Shown piece after piece: positions 1-10,660 of a DNA stretch of 64,000 bases. A program made the position numbers and the translations under genes. The first letter of the stretch is position 1. Every line of letters starts with the position of its first letter. The notes under the pieces are model-generated. The model was not told where the DNA came from, made no database searches, and saw only the letters and a program-made list of their open reading frames with translations. Source of the stretch: Ypsolopha sequella (taxonomy: Eukaryota > Arthropoda > Insecta > Lepidoptera > Ypsolophidae); assembly GCA_934047225.1 (NCBI GenBank), contig CAKOHE010000009.1, positions 152,001-216,000 of the forward strand, in the 5' to 3' direction.

Positions 1-385
1 AAGAATATATATGTTTTTATCACAACTAGTTGCCATGAAAGACTAAAAAATCCTCGTAGACAACTGGTTGTGAAACACAGTTGCGATGGCGGCCGGAAGG
101 GTTTAATCAGAGTGCTAACTTATATACTAAGTAATACCATAGACCGCATAGACGAATAAATACAATTCGTCTATGGTAATTGTCGTTGATGATACTACTA
201 TAGACTAGCAGTTACCATATATCAGTTTGTAGCAACAAAAAAGGTGTTAAATTCTAACTAGATGGCGTTGCTAAATCCTCTAACGAACACGATGCTAAAA
301 AATACTAGTAGCACAGCGATGTCACTTAACATATAAATAATTCCTGCTTCGATAATAGATGGCGCTGAAATATTCAGTGTTAGTG

Positions 386-746
386 TTCATAATTAACAAA
401 TTAATTAACAAACTTATTCCAAAATTGCATAAATTGTAAATATGCACACATAGTCACACACATCTCACATACACACATCCCACATACACACACATACCCT
501 CTCACACTTACAAATTCAGCCTAAGTAAGTATATACTAAACTTTTCTTTTCTTTTTTATATTTATAATAATTTGTTAGTCACCTCTGTAAATAATAGTTT
601 TGTTTATCACTTAATTTTGTATTTTAGTTATAGGAGAGCGGGGACTCCTGTTACAGGTATTTTCATACCCAATAGGAGAACTCAAACTCAGTTTATTTAA
701 TGAAGTAAGCTTAAGAAATAAATAATTTTTCATTTTTCATTTTCAG
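386..746 (+). mobile_element. Jockey-like LINE 3'-end fragment
   Basis: CA-rich stretches (cacacacatctcacatacac) followed by the motif cctgttacaggt and an A-rich end match the 3' untranslated regions of the longer LINEs in this window, notably 17380-17790 and the region after 62251. The insertion splits TIR family A after agtgtt, which recurs just beyond the fragment and suggests a short target-site duplication. It is a dead-on-arrival copy with no ORF. Confidence 0.65.
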
Positions 747-948
747 TGTTGTCATCTTACCACCATCTATCTAGTTTTCCTAAGCAAAACTATTATAGCC
801 ACATGTTTACTTGGTAACCGTGAGAGTTTACTTGCAGCCAATTAAACAAATTATGCTTATTTGCAACACTTGGCGACACCTAGTGTTGTAAGGGCGCGTA
901 AAAAATTAGCTACGCCTTGATGTATGGGAGTTGTCGATCTATACGTAA

Positions 949-1138
949 TTTCTAAATTCGTAGCGGGGGCGATGAGTCCTGCACTGATTCTCGGTAATCG
1001 TGAATATTGTGCACTTCCCCCCGGTCAGTCAGCACAGCCAGGACAGCTCCTTAAAGTAGAGCCGAACAGCTTCAGCGTTCTGACAGTGAAGGGAAGTTGG
1101 AGCTCGTCGCAATCCCTGCTTTTCGTCTTATGTCTTAT
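949..1138. mobile_element. 190-bp insertion with a 12-bp target duplication
   Basis: The 12-mer gatctatacgta occurs at 937-948 and again at 1139-1150, and it is single in the homologous copy at 41.5 kb, so the 190 bp between are an insertion. The insert is GC-richer than its surroundings, has no obvious terminal inverted repeat and no poly-A tail. The 75-codon reading frame across it starts in flanking DNA and is probably fortuitous. Duplication length favours target-primed retrotransposition, but the family is not recognised. Confidence 0.6.
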
Positions 1139-1160
1139 GATCTATACGTAGTAATACTTA

Positions 1161-2057
1161 CAACCCGTACGAATTGACTGTGCACCTCGCGCCGTGACGT
1201 CATTCGGACGGTATGCTATCGCTACTGAGCGCTTGCGGCGAATGCGGGGTGCCGCGCGGGGCAGCGGGATTCCAGCGGAGTGCTCAGTTGATTCACAGTA
1301 GAAGCAAAGACAGTAGGGAAATTACCTGGAAGCGCTCCGATTCGAGCCTCACACACACAGACGCGTTCTATACACGCCGTCTAAGCAGAAATGGAGCGTC
1401 AATCGCTGGGGTCACGGCGCCGCGCCGCGCTTGCCTTGCCAGTACGCGCAGACGTAAGCAGGCGATAGGACGCGACCGTTTGTAAACTCTGTGCCGACCT
1501 GATCACGATGTCGCAAAGATATTGTTGCGCATTTGGATGTCTAAATTCATCACGAAAAAATAAAATCGCTTATTTTAGACTTCCGGCTGATGTCCAAAGG
1601 TAAGACTAAAAAATATCACTCAAGAGTAGTACCTTCTTACATTATAAATTAAATTTTTGAAATTGTCGCGTTCTTTTTATGTATGTTCATACTGTCTGTT
1701 ACCAGGGCAAAATAAAGAGTTAATAGATTTAAGTACGCTTGTCAGAACAAAAAGCAGGTTTCTTTGAATTTGAATTTGACTTTTTTGTCGGTTGTCGCCG
1801 CCGTCGCCACTGCCGCGCCGCCGCAAGCAAGTCTAGCCAACCGACTGGACATTCCGGTAATAGGACGTAACGCCCCGAGAGGGGCGCGCGGTACTTTCAT
1901 TCAAACGGCAGAGTCTTATCGTATCTCGAAAAACCCAAGTTATGATATGAGTGAGCGACAGCCCTAACGCTTCGGTGGCGCGTAGGTATTTAACTCAGGA
2001 ATTCGGTTGAAATTCCCTACTGTCTTTGCTTATACTGTGGTTGATTCGTACGGGTTG
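1161..2057 (+). mobile_element. TIR transposon (TA target) carrying a THAP exon
   Basis: The 897-bp element begins CAACCCGTACGAAT and ends with its exact reverse complement. The empty site at 41.5 kb reads ..acttagtctat.., so the dinucleotide TA has been duplicated. The interior has a GC-rich left half and a plus-strand exon encoding a THAP-type zinc finger (1508-1599). TA duplication is usual for Tc1/mariner/pogo elements, whereas THAP fingers are usual for P (8-bp duplication) and Kolobok (TTAA), so the superfamily is unclear. It is internally deleted: no transposase core is visible. Confidence 0.7.
1508..1599 (+). CDS. THAP-type zinc-finger first exon (transposon-borne)
   Basis: The exon starts at ATG 1508 and ends at a good splice donor (AAG|GTAAGA). 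It encodes 30 residues plus two bases: after MSQR come the cysteines of a THAP domain (C-x4-C spacing in YCCAFGCLNSS) and the aromatic-Leu-Pro block YFRLP. In THAP proteins the first exon commonly ends shortly after this block, and the rest of the domain (Trp, C-x2-H, AVPS motif) would lie in later exons, which are not visible here. It is probably the DNA-binding start of a transposase whose remainder has been deleted. Confidence 0.65.
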
Positions 2058-2085
2058 TAGTCTATGGTTATACATACATACGTAC

Positions 2086-2211
2086 CCTGAACACTCGGCC
2101 GCACACGTCACAGAGCGCGCCGCTGCCGACACTGGTCACCGGTAGCGCTCCCGGATGCTTCTTACGTATGTGAATAAGTTGCGCGCGCCACGAACATAAC
2201 TGGAGCCCGCA
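2086..2211 (-). CDS. C2H2 zinc-finger exon (left-edge gene)
   Basis: Acceptor attccag precedes and donor gtacgt follows a 126-nt, phase 0-0 exon of 42 codons. It begins with a Cys and contains SWRAQLIHIRKKH, then a second finger start, LCDVCGRVFR, cut by the donor. Joined after the exon at 10516-10660, which ends ..VACKE, it gives an exact C-x2-C-x12-H-x4-H finger. GC content is well above its surroundings. The next exon, which must supply the two histidines of the second finger, is not seen and probably lies left of the window. No stop or frameshift is visible in this exon. Confidence 0.75.
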
Positions 2212-2224
2212 CTGGAATACATAG

Positions 2225-2341
2225 TCACGATCAGGTCCACATTCTGTCCAGCTGACGTGCAGTGAATGTGGTCGCACGTTCACTGCAAAAATCGGCTACG
2301 TCAGCCACGTGAGGGCTCACCAGCGCCGCTCTCAGCAGTGA
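2225..2341 (+). other. C-terminal finger of a LINE-type reverse transcriptase (fragment)
   Basis: In frame on the plus strand the sequence reads [17 protein letters not shown] then RAHQRR and a stop at 2339. This C-x2-C..H-x3-H tail with the pattern CGRxFxAxIGxxSHxRxH is familiar from the C-termini of non-LTR retrotransposon polyproteins. It abuts the minus-strand zinc-finger exon but lies on the other strand and is not part of it. No reverse-transcriptase domain precedes it, so it is a short retroposed remnant. Confidence 0.5.
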
Positions 2342-2386
2342 CAGTCGCTGTGACCGAAAACGGCCGAGAAGAATTGACATAGTCAC

Positions 2387-3018
2387 CAGTGGCGTGCACA
2401 GAACTTTTTGCTGGAAAATGAAACAATTGGTCAAGAACAACAATAAAAAAAATATGAAATAGTAGTTTATGCTACAAGGGCGTAAAGGAATAAATTACGA
2501 GGACGATTTAAAACACGAGCGTAGCGAGTGTTTTAAACGTAACCGAGTAATTTATTGCTTTTACGCCCGTGTATCATACTACGTTTTTCAATGCATAGTG
2601 TGAGGAAATGAAAACAAATATAATCTTGTGAACTTTAAATTATAATTGGCTCAAAAGGACTGTATCCAGAGCCGTTAAACAGTGGAAAAAAAGTATAACA
2701 TCTATGGTACACAGGAAAGGCTGCAGGTTAGCCAACCATTGTAAATAAATTAAAAAAAACAATAATAATAAAGCCCTAGGGCAAAATAATCGACTTTTTG
2801 TTCGGTTTTGATGCATAAAAAGTGGGCCTTTACGAGCACATGCATTGAAAAAATTTAAATATCACTTTGAAAAAGAAAATTGTACGACGCCAGTTGTCTA
2901 CCCTAGAGTGAAAATTTCCTATACAAACCTTTTTTTCAAAGTGATATTAAATTTTTTTTTATTGTTATTCTTGACCAATTGCTTGCTTTTCCAGCAAAAA
3001 GTTCTGTGCACGCCACTG
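2387..3018. mobile_element. hAT-type MITE
   Basis: Terminal inverted repeats CAGTGGCGTGCACAGA at both ends are flanked by a perfect 8-bp duplication, ATAGTCAC (2379-2386 and 3019-3026). Both features are diagnostic of hAT transposons. There is no transposase; the body is AT-rich and carries a nested hairpin composite repeat at about 2459-2852. Confidence 0.85.
2459..2852 (+). repeat. Hairpin composite repeat (HCR), copy 1
   Basis: About 395 bp, starting atagtagtttatgctac and ending cacatgcattgaaaa. The first ~125 bp fold back on themselves around an inner palindrome (aaaacacgagcgtagcgagt). The remaining ~265 bp begin tttttcaatgcat and end with its reverse complement. Near-identical copies lie at 14384-14775, 39958-40330 and 50021-50414 (reverse), with partial copies at 18516-18655 and about 21768-21840. 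It looks like two foldback units mobilised together. Confidence 0.8.
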
Positions 3019-3026
3019 ATAGTCAC

Positions 3027-4037
3027 AATATGAATCCCAGGTGTTACAGGCGTTTCCGAGTGTGGACTGTGAAATGCAAGTCACAGTCCACACTCACCCA
3101 CGTTTTATCGGCAGAAATATAGACATACAGCTTAATGCACGCAGACCGACAACTACGGGATTATTTAAGGGCCTTACTATTCTTTCTTTTTTTTTCTAAG
3201 AGACTTAAGGGTGCACCGAGCGTTTGCCTTTGTCTCTGTCTTTTTCTTTACGTGTAAAGAGTAAAGATAATAACCAAACTTTTGCACAATAAATACTAAT
3301 CTGTAATAAAGCGAAAACATGGTTTAAAATTAATCAGAAAAGAGACGAAATTGAGATAAGCCACCCTTAAATTTCACGGTTCAAATGAGCATCGAGCATT
3401 ATAGTCATAGATAAACACTTCATAAAAAATACAGGAAAAAGAAAAATCTTGTCTCAAATTTGCTAAACACAATTATTGCAGCCAGCCAGCCACCAACCCC
3501 TTCTATTTCGAGTACTTTATAATTTGCCCTTCTTTAGTATGTCACCAATTTGGAGGCCCTTACCATTGCCAAATGGGTACTTTCTAAAGCCTACTCCTCG
3601 TTTATGGCCAAACCAAAAATAATGAAAAAATCTATTATGAATAATCAACTCTTAGACAACATATTATGCAACATTTTTCTTTTTAATACCACCAAAACTT
3701 CTACATGAATTTTTTTTTACTGAATGGTGTTTTTTGACCTCAAATTCCCTACTGCTCCTGAGTGGCTTGGTCGATTGAATTCATCTATGCTTTGATAAAT
3801 AGATAAACTTGATAGCTATAAACATAACATACGATTATTCAATCGAGTAATCACGTCCAAGTGAAAAGTATATTTTTTTCCTATTTCGCCCTCTCAAGAA
3901 CGCAGCGAGCGTCGTAACAGCCACTTAGCATTGCGCGCTGATATGAACGTTATTTCAATGTCGTTTCCGTTGATATTCGTAGTGACAAATATCGAGCTGC
4001 TAATTTGGCGAAGGTAATCGCCTTAATGCCGCGATTT
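3027..4037. other. Intergenic/intronic AT-rich DNA with a SINE piece
   Basis: No gene is seen. Positions 3034-3105 (gtggactgtgaaatgcaagt and its reverse complement) match the middle of the SINE at 32085-32355. The remainder is AT-rich, with short poly-T runs and a ttcgccctct motif near 3880. The last ~140 bp before the tandem array become GC-richer. Confidence 0.5.
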
Positions 4038-7000
4038 GAACCAACTGTAAGTACAGTGGGACCACGATCAAAGTGGCCGTGAGCGAGGGCACCGCGCTGC
4101 TATATGTACATGTAAGTAGTCAGCATATTTGAACCAACTGGAAGTACAGTGGGACCACGATCAAAGTGGCCGTGAGCGAGGGCACCGCGCTGCTATATGT
4201 ACATGTAAGTAGTCAGCATATTTGAACCAACTGTAAGTACAGTGGGACCACGATCAAAGTGGCCGTGAGCGAGGGCACCGCGCTGCTATATGTACATGTA
4301 AGTAGTCAGCATATTTGAACCAACTGTAAGTACAGTGGGACCACGATCAAAGTGGCCGTGAGCGAGGGCACCGCGCTGCTATATGTACATGTAAGTAGTC
4401 AGCATATTTGAACCAACTGTAAGTACAGTGGGACCACGATCAAAGTGGCCGTGAGCGAGGGCACCGCGCTGCTATATGTACATGTAAGTAGTCAGCATAT
4501 TTGAACCAACTGTAAGTACAGTGGGACCACGATCAAAGTGGCCGTGAGCGAGGGCACCGCGCTGCTATATGTACATGTAAGTAGTCAGCATATTTGAACC
4601 AACTGTAAGTACAGTGGGACCACGATCAAAGTGGCCGTGAGCGAGGGCACCGCGCTGCTATATGTACATGTAAGTAGTCAGCATATTTGAACCAACTGTA
4701 AGTACAGTGGGACCACGATCAAAGTGGCCGTGAGCGAGGGCACCGCGCTGCTATATGTACATGTAAGTAGTCAGCATATTTGAACCAACTGTAAGTACAG
4801 TGGGACCACTATCTAAGTGACCGTGAGCGAGGGCACCGCGCTGCTATATGTACATGTAAGTAGTCAGCATATTTGAACCAACTGTAAGTACAGTGGGACC
4901 ACGATCAAAGTGGCCGTGAGCGAGGGCACCGCGCTGCTATATGTACATGTAAGTAGTCAGCATATTTGAACCAACTGTAAGTACAGTGGGACCACGATCA
5001 AAGTGGCCGTGAGCGAGGGCACCGCGCTGCTATATGTACATGTAAGTAGTCAGCATATTTGAACCAACTGTAAGTACAGTGGGACCACGATCAAAGTGGC
5101 CGTGAGCGAGGGCACCGCGCTGCTATATGTACATGTAAGTAGTCAGCATATTTGAACCAACTGTAAGTACAGTGGGACCACGATCAAAGTGGCCGTGAGC
5201 GAGGGCACCGCGCTGCTATATGTACATGTAAGTAGTCAGCATATTTGAACCAACTGTAAGTACAGTGGGACCACGATCAAAGTGGCCGTGAGCGAGGGCA
5301 CCGCGCTGCTATATGTACATGTAAGTAGTCAGCATATTTGAACCAACTGTAAGTACAGTGGGACCACGATCAAAGTGGCCGTGAGCGAGGGCACCGCGCT
5401 GCTATATGTACATGTAAGTAGTCAGCATATTTGAACCAACTGTAAGTACAGTGGGACCACGATCAAAGTGGCCGTGAGCGAGGGCACCGCGCTGCTATAT
5501 GTACATGTAAGTAGTCAGCATATTTGAACCAACTGTAAGTACAGTGGGACCACGATCAAAGTGGCCGTGAGCGAGGGCACCGCGCTGCTATATGTACATG
5601 TAAGTAGTCAGCATATTTGAACCAACTGTAAGTACAGTGGGACCACGATCAAAGTGGCCGTGAGCGAGGGCACCGCGCTGCTATATGTACATGTAAGTAG
5701 TCAGCATATTTGAACCAACTGTAAGTACAGTGGGACCACTATCTAAGTGACCGTGAGCGAGGGCACCGCGCTGCTATATGTACATGTAAGTAGTCAGCAT
5801 ATTTGAACCAACTGTAAGTACAGTGGGACCACGATCAAAGTGGCCGTGAGCGAGGGCACCGCGCTGCTATATGTACATGTAAGTAGTCAGCATATTTGAA
5901 CCAACTGTAAGTACAGTGGGACCACGATCAAAGTGGCCGTGAGCGAGGGCACCGCGCTGCTATATGTACATGTAAGTAGTCAGTATATTTGAACCAACTG
6001 TAAGTACAGTGGGACCACGATCTAAGTGGCCGTGAGCGAGGGCACCGCGCTGCTATATGTACATGTAAGTAGTCAGCATATTTGAACCAACTGTAAGTAC
6101 AGTGGGACCACGATCAAAGTGGCCGTGAGCGAGGGCACCGCGCTGCTATATGTACATGTAAGTAGTCAGTATATTTGAACCAACTGTAAGTACAGTGGGA
6201 CCACGATCAAAGTGGCCGTGAGCGAGGGCACCGCGCTGCTATATGTACATGTAAGTAGTCAGTATATTTGAACCAACTGTAAGTACAGTGGGACCACGAT
6301 CTAAGTGGCCGTGAGCGAGGGCACCGCGCTGCTATATGTACATGTAAGTAGTCAGCATATTTGAACCAACTGTAAGTACAGTGGGACCACGATCAAAGTG
6401 GCCGTGAGCGAGGGCACCGCGCTGCTATATGTACATGTAAGTAGTCAGCATATTTGAACCAACTGTAAGTACAGTGGGACCACTATCTAAGTGGCCGTGA
6501 GCGAGGGCACCGCGCTGCTATATGTACATGTAAGTAGTCAGCATATTTGAACCAACTGTAAGTACAGTGGGACCACTATCTAAGTGGCCGTGAGCGAGGG
6601 CACCGCGCTGCTATATGTACATGTAAGTAGTCAGCATATTTGAACCAACTGTAAGTACAGTGGGACCACTATCTAAGTGGCCGTGAGCGAGGGCACCGCG
6701 CTGCTATATGTACATGTAAGTAGTCAGCATATTTGAACCAACTGTAAGTACAGTGGGACCACGATCAAAGTGGCCGTGAGCGAGGGCACCGCGCTGCTAT
6801 ATGTACATGTAAGTAGTCAGTATATTTGAACCAACTGTAAGTACAGTGGGACCACGATCAAAGTGGCCGTGAGCGAGGGCACCGCGCTGCTATATGTACA
6901 TGTAAGTAGTCAGTATATTTGAACCAACTGTAAGTACAGTGGGACCACGATCAAAGTGGCCGTGAGCGAGGGCACCGCGCTGCTATATGTACATGTAAGT

Positions 7001-7385
7001 AGTCAGTATATTTGAACCAACTGTAAGTACAGTGGGACCACGATCAAAGTGGCCATGAGCGAGGGCACCGCGCTGCTATATGTACATGTAAGTAGTCAGT
7101 ATATTTGAACCAACTGTAAGTACAGTGGGACCACGATCAAAGTGGCCGTGAGCGAGGGCACCGCGCTGCTATATGTACATGTAAGTAGTCAGTATATTTG
7201 AACCAACTGTAAGTACAGTGGGACCACGATCAAAGTGGCCGTGAGCGAGGGCACCGCGCTGCTATATGTACATGTAAGTAGTCAGTATATTTGAACCAAC
7301 TGTAAGTACAGTGGGACCACGATCAAAGTGGCCGTGAGCGAGGGCACCGCGCTGCTATATGTACATGTAAGTAGTCAGCATATCG
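4038..7385. repeat. 93-bp tandem array, 36 copies
   Basis: The unit gaaccaactgtaagtacagt.. recurs exactly every 93 bp from 4038 to 7385, giving 36 complete units. Units 9 and 19 share the variant ctatctaagtgacc, 930 bp apart, which indicates a ten-unit higher-order duplication. Units 1-21 are almost identical. Units 22-36 mix cgatctaag, ctatctaagtggcc and cagtata variants. Each unit contains a GC-rich 55-bp core bounded by acag| and cat|gtaagt, which resemble splice acceptor and donor. It lies in the presumed intron between the minus-strand exons at 2086-2211 and 10516-10660. Confidence 0.95.
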
Positions 7386-7829
7386 TACAATTGGACATAT
7401 TACCATCTGTCTAGGCCAGGGATGGGGAGACTTTTTCCTTCGCGTGCCAATATTCACTAACGAAATAAATGGCGGGCCAAGTTGTTGCATTTTTGGCTAT
7501 ATTATTTACTGAAATAAAAACATTAGTATGTTTAAAATTTATTGAAAAAGGCGTTACTTTGCGGAAGTCCATCATAAATTTGTGGATATATTAATAATTT
7601 GCAATATTCCGCTAAACACTCTTACCATGCTATTCAAAATGCAGACTCAAGCACCGCCCGCCCTCCCGCATAAAACATGCACAAGCAAAGCAAGCAGTAC
7701 GAGCACAAAATAAAGCAATCTTAAATAACAAGCAAGAAAACTTATCGACACGTGTTTCGCCTCTAAACGAGGCATCCTCGGGATGTGTAGTCCGCCCGAC
7801 CGCTCGACAGCAAAAATATCCACAAATTA

Positions 7830-9131
7830 TACCTTGACCGTCCTAAAGTTGGCCTTTCCTAGGTTCGCGGGACGTAGGAGGGGGAACACGCTGGGTGCTT
7901 CCAATCTCGATCCACGACTCTCAACCCTCGAAAATTTTGTGGCGTGTTCATTTTATTGCCTAACATTATTGGGTAATTTATCCAGACTGCATTATTGGTA
8001 ACAGATACCTGTATGTATTCTTGAATTTTTTTTGTGATTCCCATACTAAGTTTAATAAGAAAACACAAAAATAAATAATTGATAAATATTTTTAGTTTTT
8101 TTTTTGCTATCATTACTATCATTACTATCTCAATCAGCCGAAATGAGTAGAGATCGGAACGAATTTAGTCGAAGTTAGAAACGGAATAATTATTTTTGGT
8201 TGTGAGTACTTATGAGTCATGGGTTGAACATTTTGTTACGAGTTCGGAAGTACCCAGCGCTTGTCACGCGCATGTGCGCACGGATACACAAGGCATTTCA
8301 GTACCCGTTTCGTTGCTAAGCAACGCTTTGTTTTTAAATAAAGCTATGTGCCTGCCACACATTTTGTATACATGGATTTACCGACTCTGCGTAATAAAAA
8401 GTTAAACCATCAAGCAAAAATAATGATATTAAATGTAGCAAACTATTTTAAAAAGAAAAAAGAAGGAGGAGATGGCAAGTAATAATTTATGGGACATGGG
8501 CAAAAAATTGTACCTTGTAATTTTATTTGTGAGACCTTTTTTAATGTTCCGTACCCAAAGGGTAACCAACGGGACCCTATTACTAAGACTCTGCTGTCCT
8601 TCTGTCCGTCTGTCACCAGGCTATATCTTATGAACCGTGATAGTTAGACAGTTAAAATTTTCACAGATGATGTATTTCTGTTGTTGCTATAACAAATACT
8701 AAAAAACACAATAAAATAAATATTTAAGGGGGCTCCCATACAACAGACATGTTTTTTTTACGTTATTATAGATAATCGTACGGAACCCTTCCTGCGCGAG
8801 TCCGACTCGCACTTGGCCGATCTTTTTTATTTTTTACCTCCTTGGAAGATGATTTTCTGAAACAAATCATTTTCAATGTCTTATCAAAAGGTTCAATACC
8901 AATTTCCATTGTTCTTTTTATCGTGTATATTTAAAAAATATAATGGGTATATATTGTGTTTCAGTGTATGTATACGTTTACTATTTATTATCAAACTCTC
9001 ACACCATAGTCATATTTCTTAAATTGGTCTTTAGACACATCATGACGTGGAAATACCGTGTGTAACCGCGCGCACCCGCCCCCTTGCGTCCCGCAAAACT
9101 AGGAAAGGCCAACCTTAGGACGGTCAAGGTA
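7830..9131. mobile_element. Nested TIR element (TA target)
   Basis: The ends TACCTTGACCGTCC and GGACGGTCAAGGTA are inverted, and similarity extends about 45 bp inwards (ggcctttcctagg on both sides). It sits between TA dinucleotides inside the hAT element. It contains a lepidopteran-type repeat (8528-8826) and no recognisable transposase. Confidence 0.65.
8528..8826 (+). repeat. Lepidopteran interspersed repeat (ttccgtacccaaagggtaa type)
   Basis: The segment runs from ttccgtacccaaagggtaac through tctgtccgtctgtcaccagg and gatgatgtatttctgttg to cgcgagtccgactcgcactt. I recognise this order of motifs as a repeat very common in moth and butterfly genomes. A diverged relative of its start lies at 17141-17290. 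It supports a lepidopteran source. Confidence 0.65.
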
Positions 9132-9492
9132 TAGTATGTTTTTCTGAAATAGTAATTTATTGTGCAATATTACAAAATAACTATTAAAATAAGGAAGAAA
9201 TTGCAAATTGCAATTAAACTTTCAAGTTTGCTGCGAAATTTCTAGCGTTCCGGAAACTTCATTTGATTTTTGTTTGATGGTCGCGGGCCGAAGATGGCCC
9301 GCGGGCCGTAGTTTCCCCATCCCTGATTTAGGTCATAGTCACACTGTTACAAAATGTTACAAAAAGGAAAAGAAAGCTCACGCTCATACCACAAAAATGG
9401 ATTGAGTCTTACGGACTAAATACACATTTGACTAAATATAGCAGAATACCAGCGCTGTGGCTTCGGGAATGGTATTAAGCTGAACTGGGGAT

Positions 9493-9771
9493 CTAAAAAG
9501 GCCAACTTGGGTGAATCATAAAATGATTTGAAAGTAGGACAGAGTCAGAGTTTTTTCACGTGTGCAAAAGAGATGGCATTAGAACAGAATCATAATGTGA
9601 TTCACGCAAAACGGCCTTTTTAGAGGACCAGGCCCTCTAAAAAGGCCGCTTTGGATGAATCATGTTATGATTCTGTTGTAATGCTGTCTCTTTTGCACGC
9701 ATGAAGAAACTCTGACTCTATCCTACTTTCAAATCATTTCATGATTCACCCAAGTTGGCCTTTTTAGAGGA
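9493..9771. repeat. Foldback (near-perfect hairpin)
   Basis: The arms 9493-9629 and 9635-9771 are almost exact reverse complements separated by only a few bases. Each arm begins ctaaaaaggcc and ends ggcctttttag. The arms would fold into a hairpin of about 135 bp. It looks like two head-to-head copies of a small TIR element. Confidence 0.85.
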
Positions 9772-10515
9772 CCTGGACTCCTTTTTCATAACCACAGAAT
9801 ATGGCTATTTCGTTTGTAATTTGTTTTCTTTTTTTTGTTTTGTTTTCTGTGGTGTTTGAAATAAAGCTCTTTTCTTTTTATATAATACACAGACTGAAAT
9901 TAAAACAACGCGTTCAGAAATAAGTTTTTGAATTCTTAATAATTACCCAATTTTGCGGGTATCACAAAAAGAACTTTTTCTTGAGCGTTGGCTTTGCGTT
10001 CGACCACGAGAACAAACAAAATAGCAGAAACCTAAGGTCACCTCTAAGAAAACTCTTACTAGTGGTGTTGATAGTAAAATAATTCAAAAATTCATAATTT
10101 AATTAAAAAACGAATAAAAAAAATAACAAGGAATTAATTTTAAAACCTCTGAACAAAACAAGATAAAAATACAATGCAATCGCGAAGTTACTTATTCTAC
10201 TATTGACACGAAATTTCAACGAAAAGACTTGAAAAAATTTACAAATTTTGTCGAGTTCACCCAAATAAGCGTGTAAATGAAAAGACAAATAAAAATAAAC
10301 GAAAAAAGTTACAGAATTAAATGAAACTTGAGGATAATTTATGAACAATAGCTCACCTCAGTAAATACTATCGTCACATAAGACGTTACGTCGCTTAAGC
10401 GTCTTCACTCGCCCAGACGAAGGCAGTCTAAATCTGCTGAAACTGGTCGGCTTACCCGATCATAACACGTATTGAGGTGAGTCGTTGTTTACATAAACAA
10501 AAAATGTATTCATAC
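9772..10515. other. AT-rich non-coding DNA
   Basis: No supportable gene; a minus-strand frame at 10103-10348 is low-complexity. A small inverted pair (ctcacctcagta at about 10355, tattgaggtgag at about 10472) may mark a ~120-bp TIR remnant. Confidence 0.4.
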
Positions 10516-10660
10516 CTCTTTACACGCAACCGTTTTTCCATCAGCGATAGTCTCTCGCTTGTTCCTGGGCACGTCTTCTTTGATTTTTCTTCGAGCATAT
10601 TTTATTCTTTTTGTATTTACGTCCTTCTTCTCGCTGCCGTACGAATCGTTCCTCTTTAAA
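10516..10660 (-). CDS. Linker exon of a zinc-finger gene
   Basis: Acceptor (tttcaattaacag) and donor (GAG|GTATGA) bracket a 145-nt exon. One frame is open throughout. It is rich in Lys, Arg and Glu (for example KRIKYARRKIKED) and ends TVACKE. The incoming phase is 2 and the outgoing phase is 0. Splicing ..ACKE to the exon at 2086-2211 completes a textbook C-x2-C-x12-H-x4-H finger, which is strong support for the frame. The upstream partner is uncertain: the exon at 11499-11595 ends in phase 1 in its finger-coding frame, so either an exon is missing or that exon has a frameshift. Confidence 0.65.

Larger units (their letters stand above)
123..2067. mobile_element. TIR family A, copy 1 (heavily interrupted)
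   Basis: This copy matches the cleaner copy at 41123-41539 in blocks: about 200-385, 747-948, 1139-1160 and 2058-2067. Both share motifs such as tagatggcgctgaaatattc and gtaagggcgcgtaaaaaa, and the ends carry an inverted ATAGACTAAGTATTACTAC-like terminus. Three unrelated insertions (386-746, 949-1138, 1161-2057) account for the length difference. A short hairpin around 134-168 also interrupts the left terminus. No coding capacity belongs to the element itself, so it is a non-autonomous DNA transposon of unassigned superfamily. Confidence 0.7.
7417..9325. mobile_element. hAT-type transposon (non-autonomous, nested)
   Basis: The left end CAGGGATGGGGAGAC and right end (reverse complement CAGGGATGGGGAAAC) form hAT-like termini, with further inverted similarity (gcgggcc) just inside. 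The flanking octamers gtctaggc (7409-7416) and atttaggt (9326-9333) look like an aged 8-bp duplication. No transposase ORF remains. A second TIR element (7830-9131) sits inside. Confidence 0.7.

Noticed and set aside
1213..1485. GC-rich 90-codon ORF
   Set aside because: Inside the TA-type element; low-complexity Arg/Ser content and no domain.
4038..7385. CRISPR-like array
   Set aside because: Units are contiguous 93-bp copies with no unique spacers, in a eukaryotic setting.
10103..10348. 81-codon minus-strand ORF
   Set aside because: Phe/Leu/Tyr-rich low complexity from AT-rich DNA.
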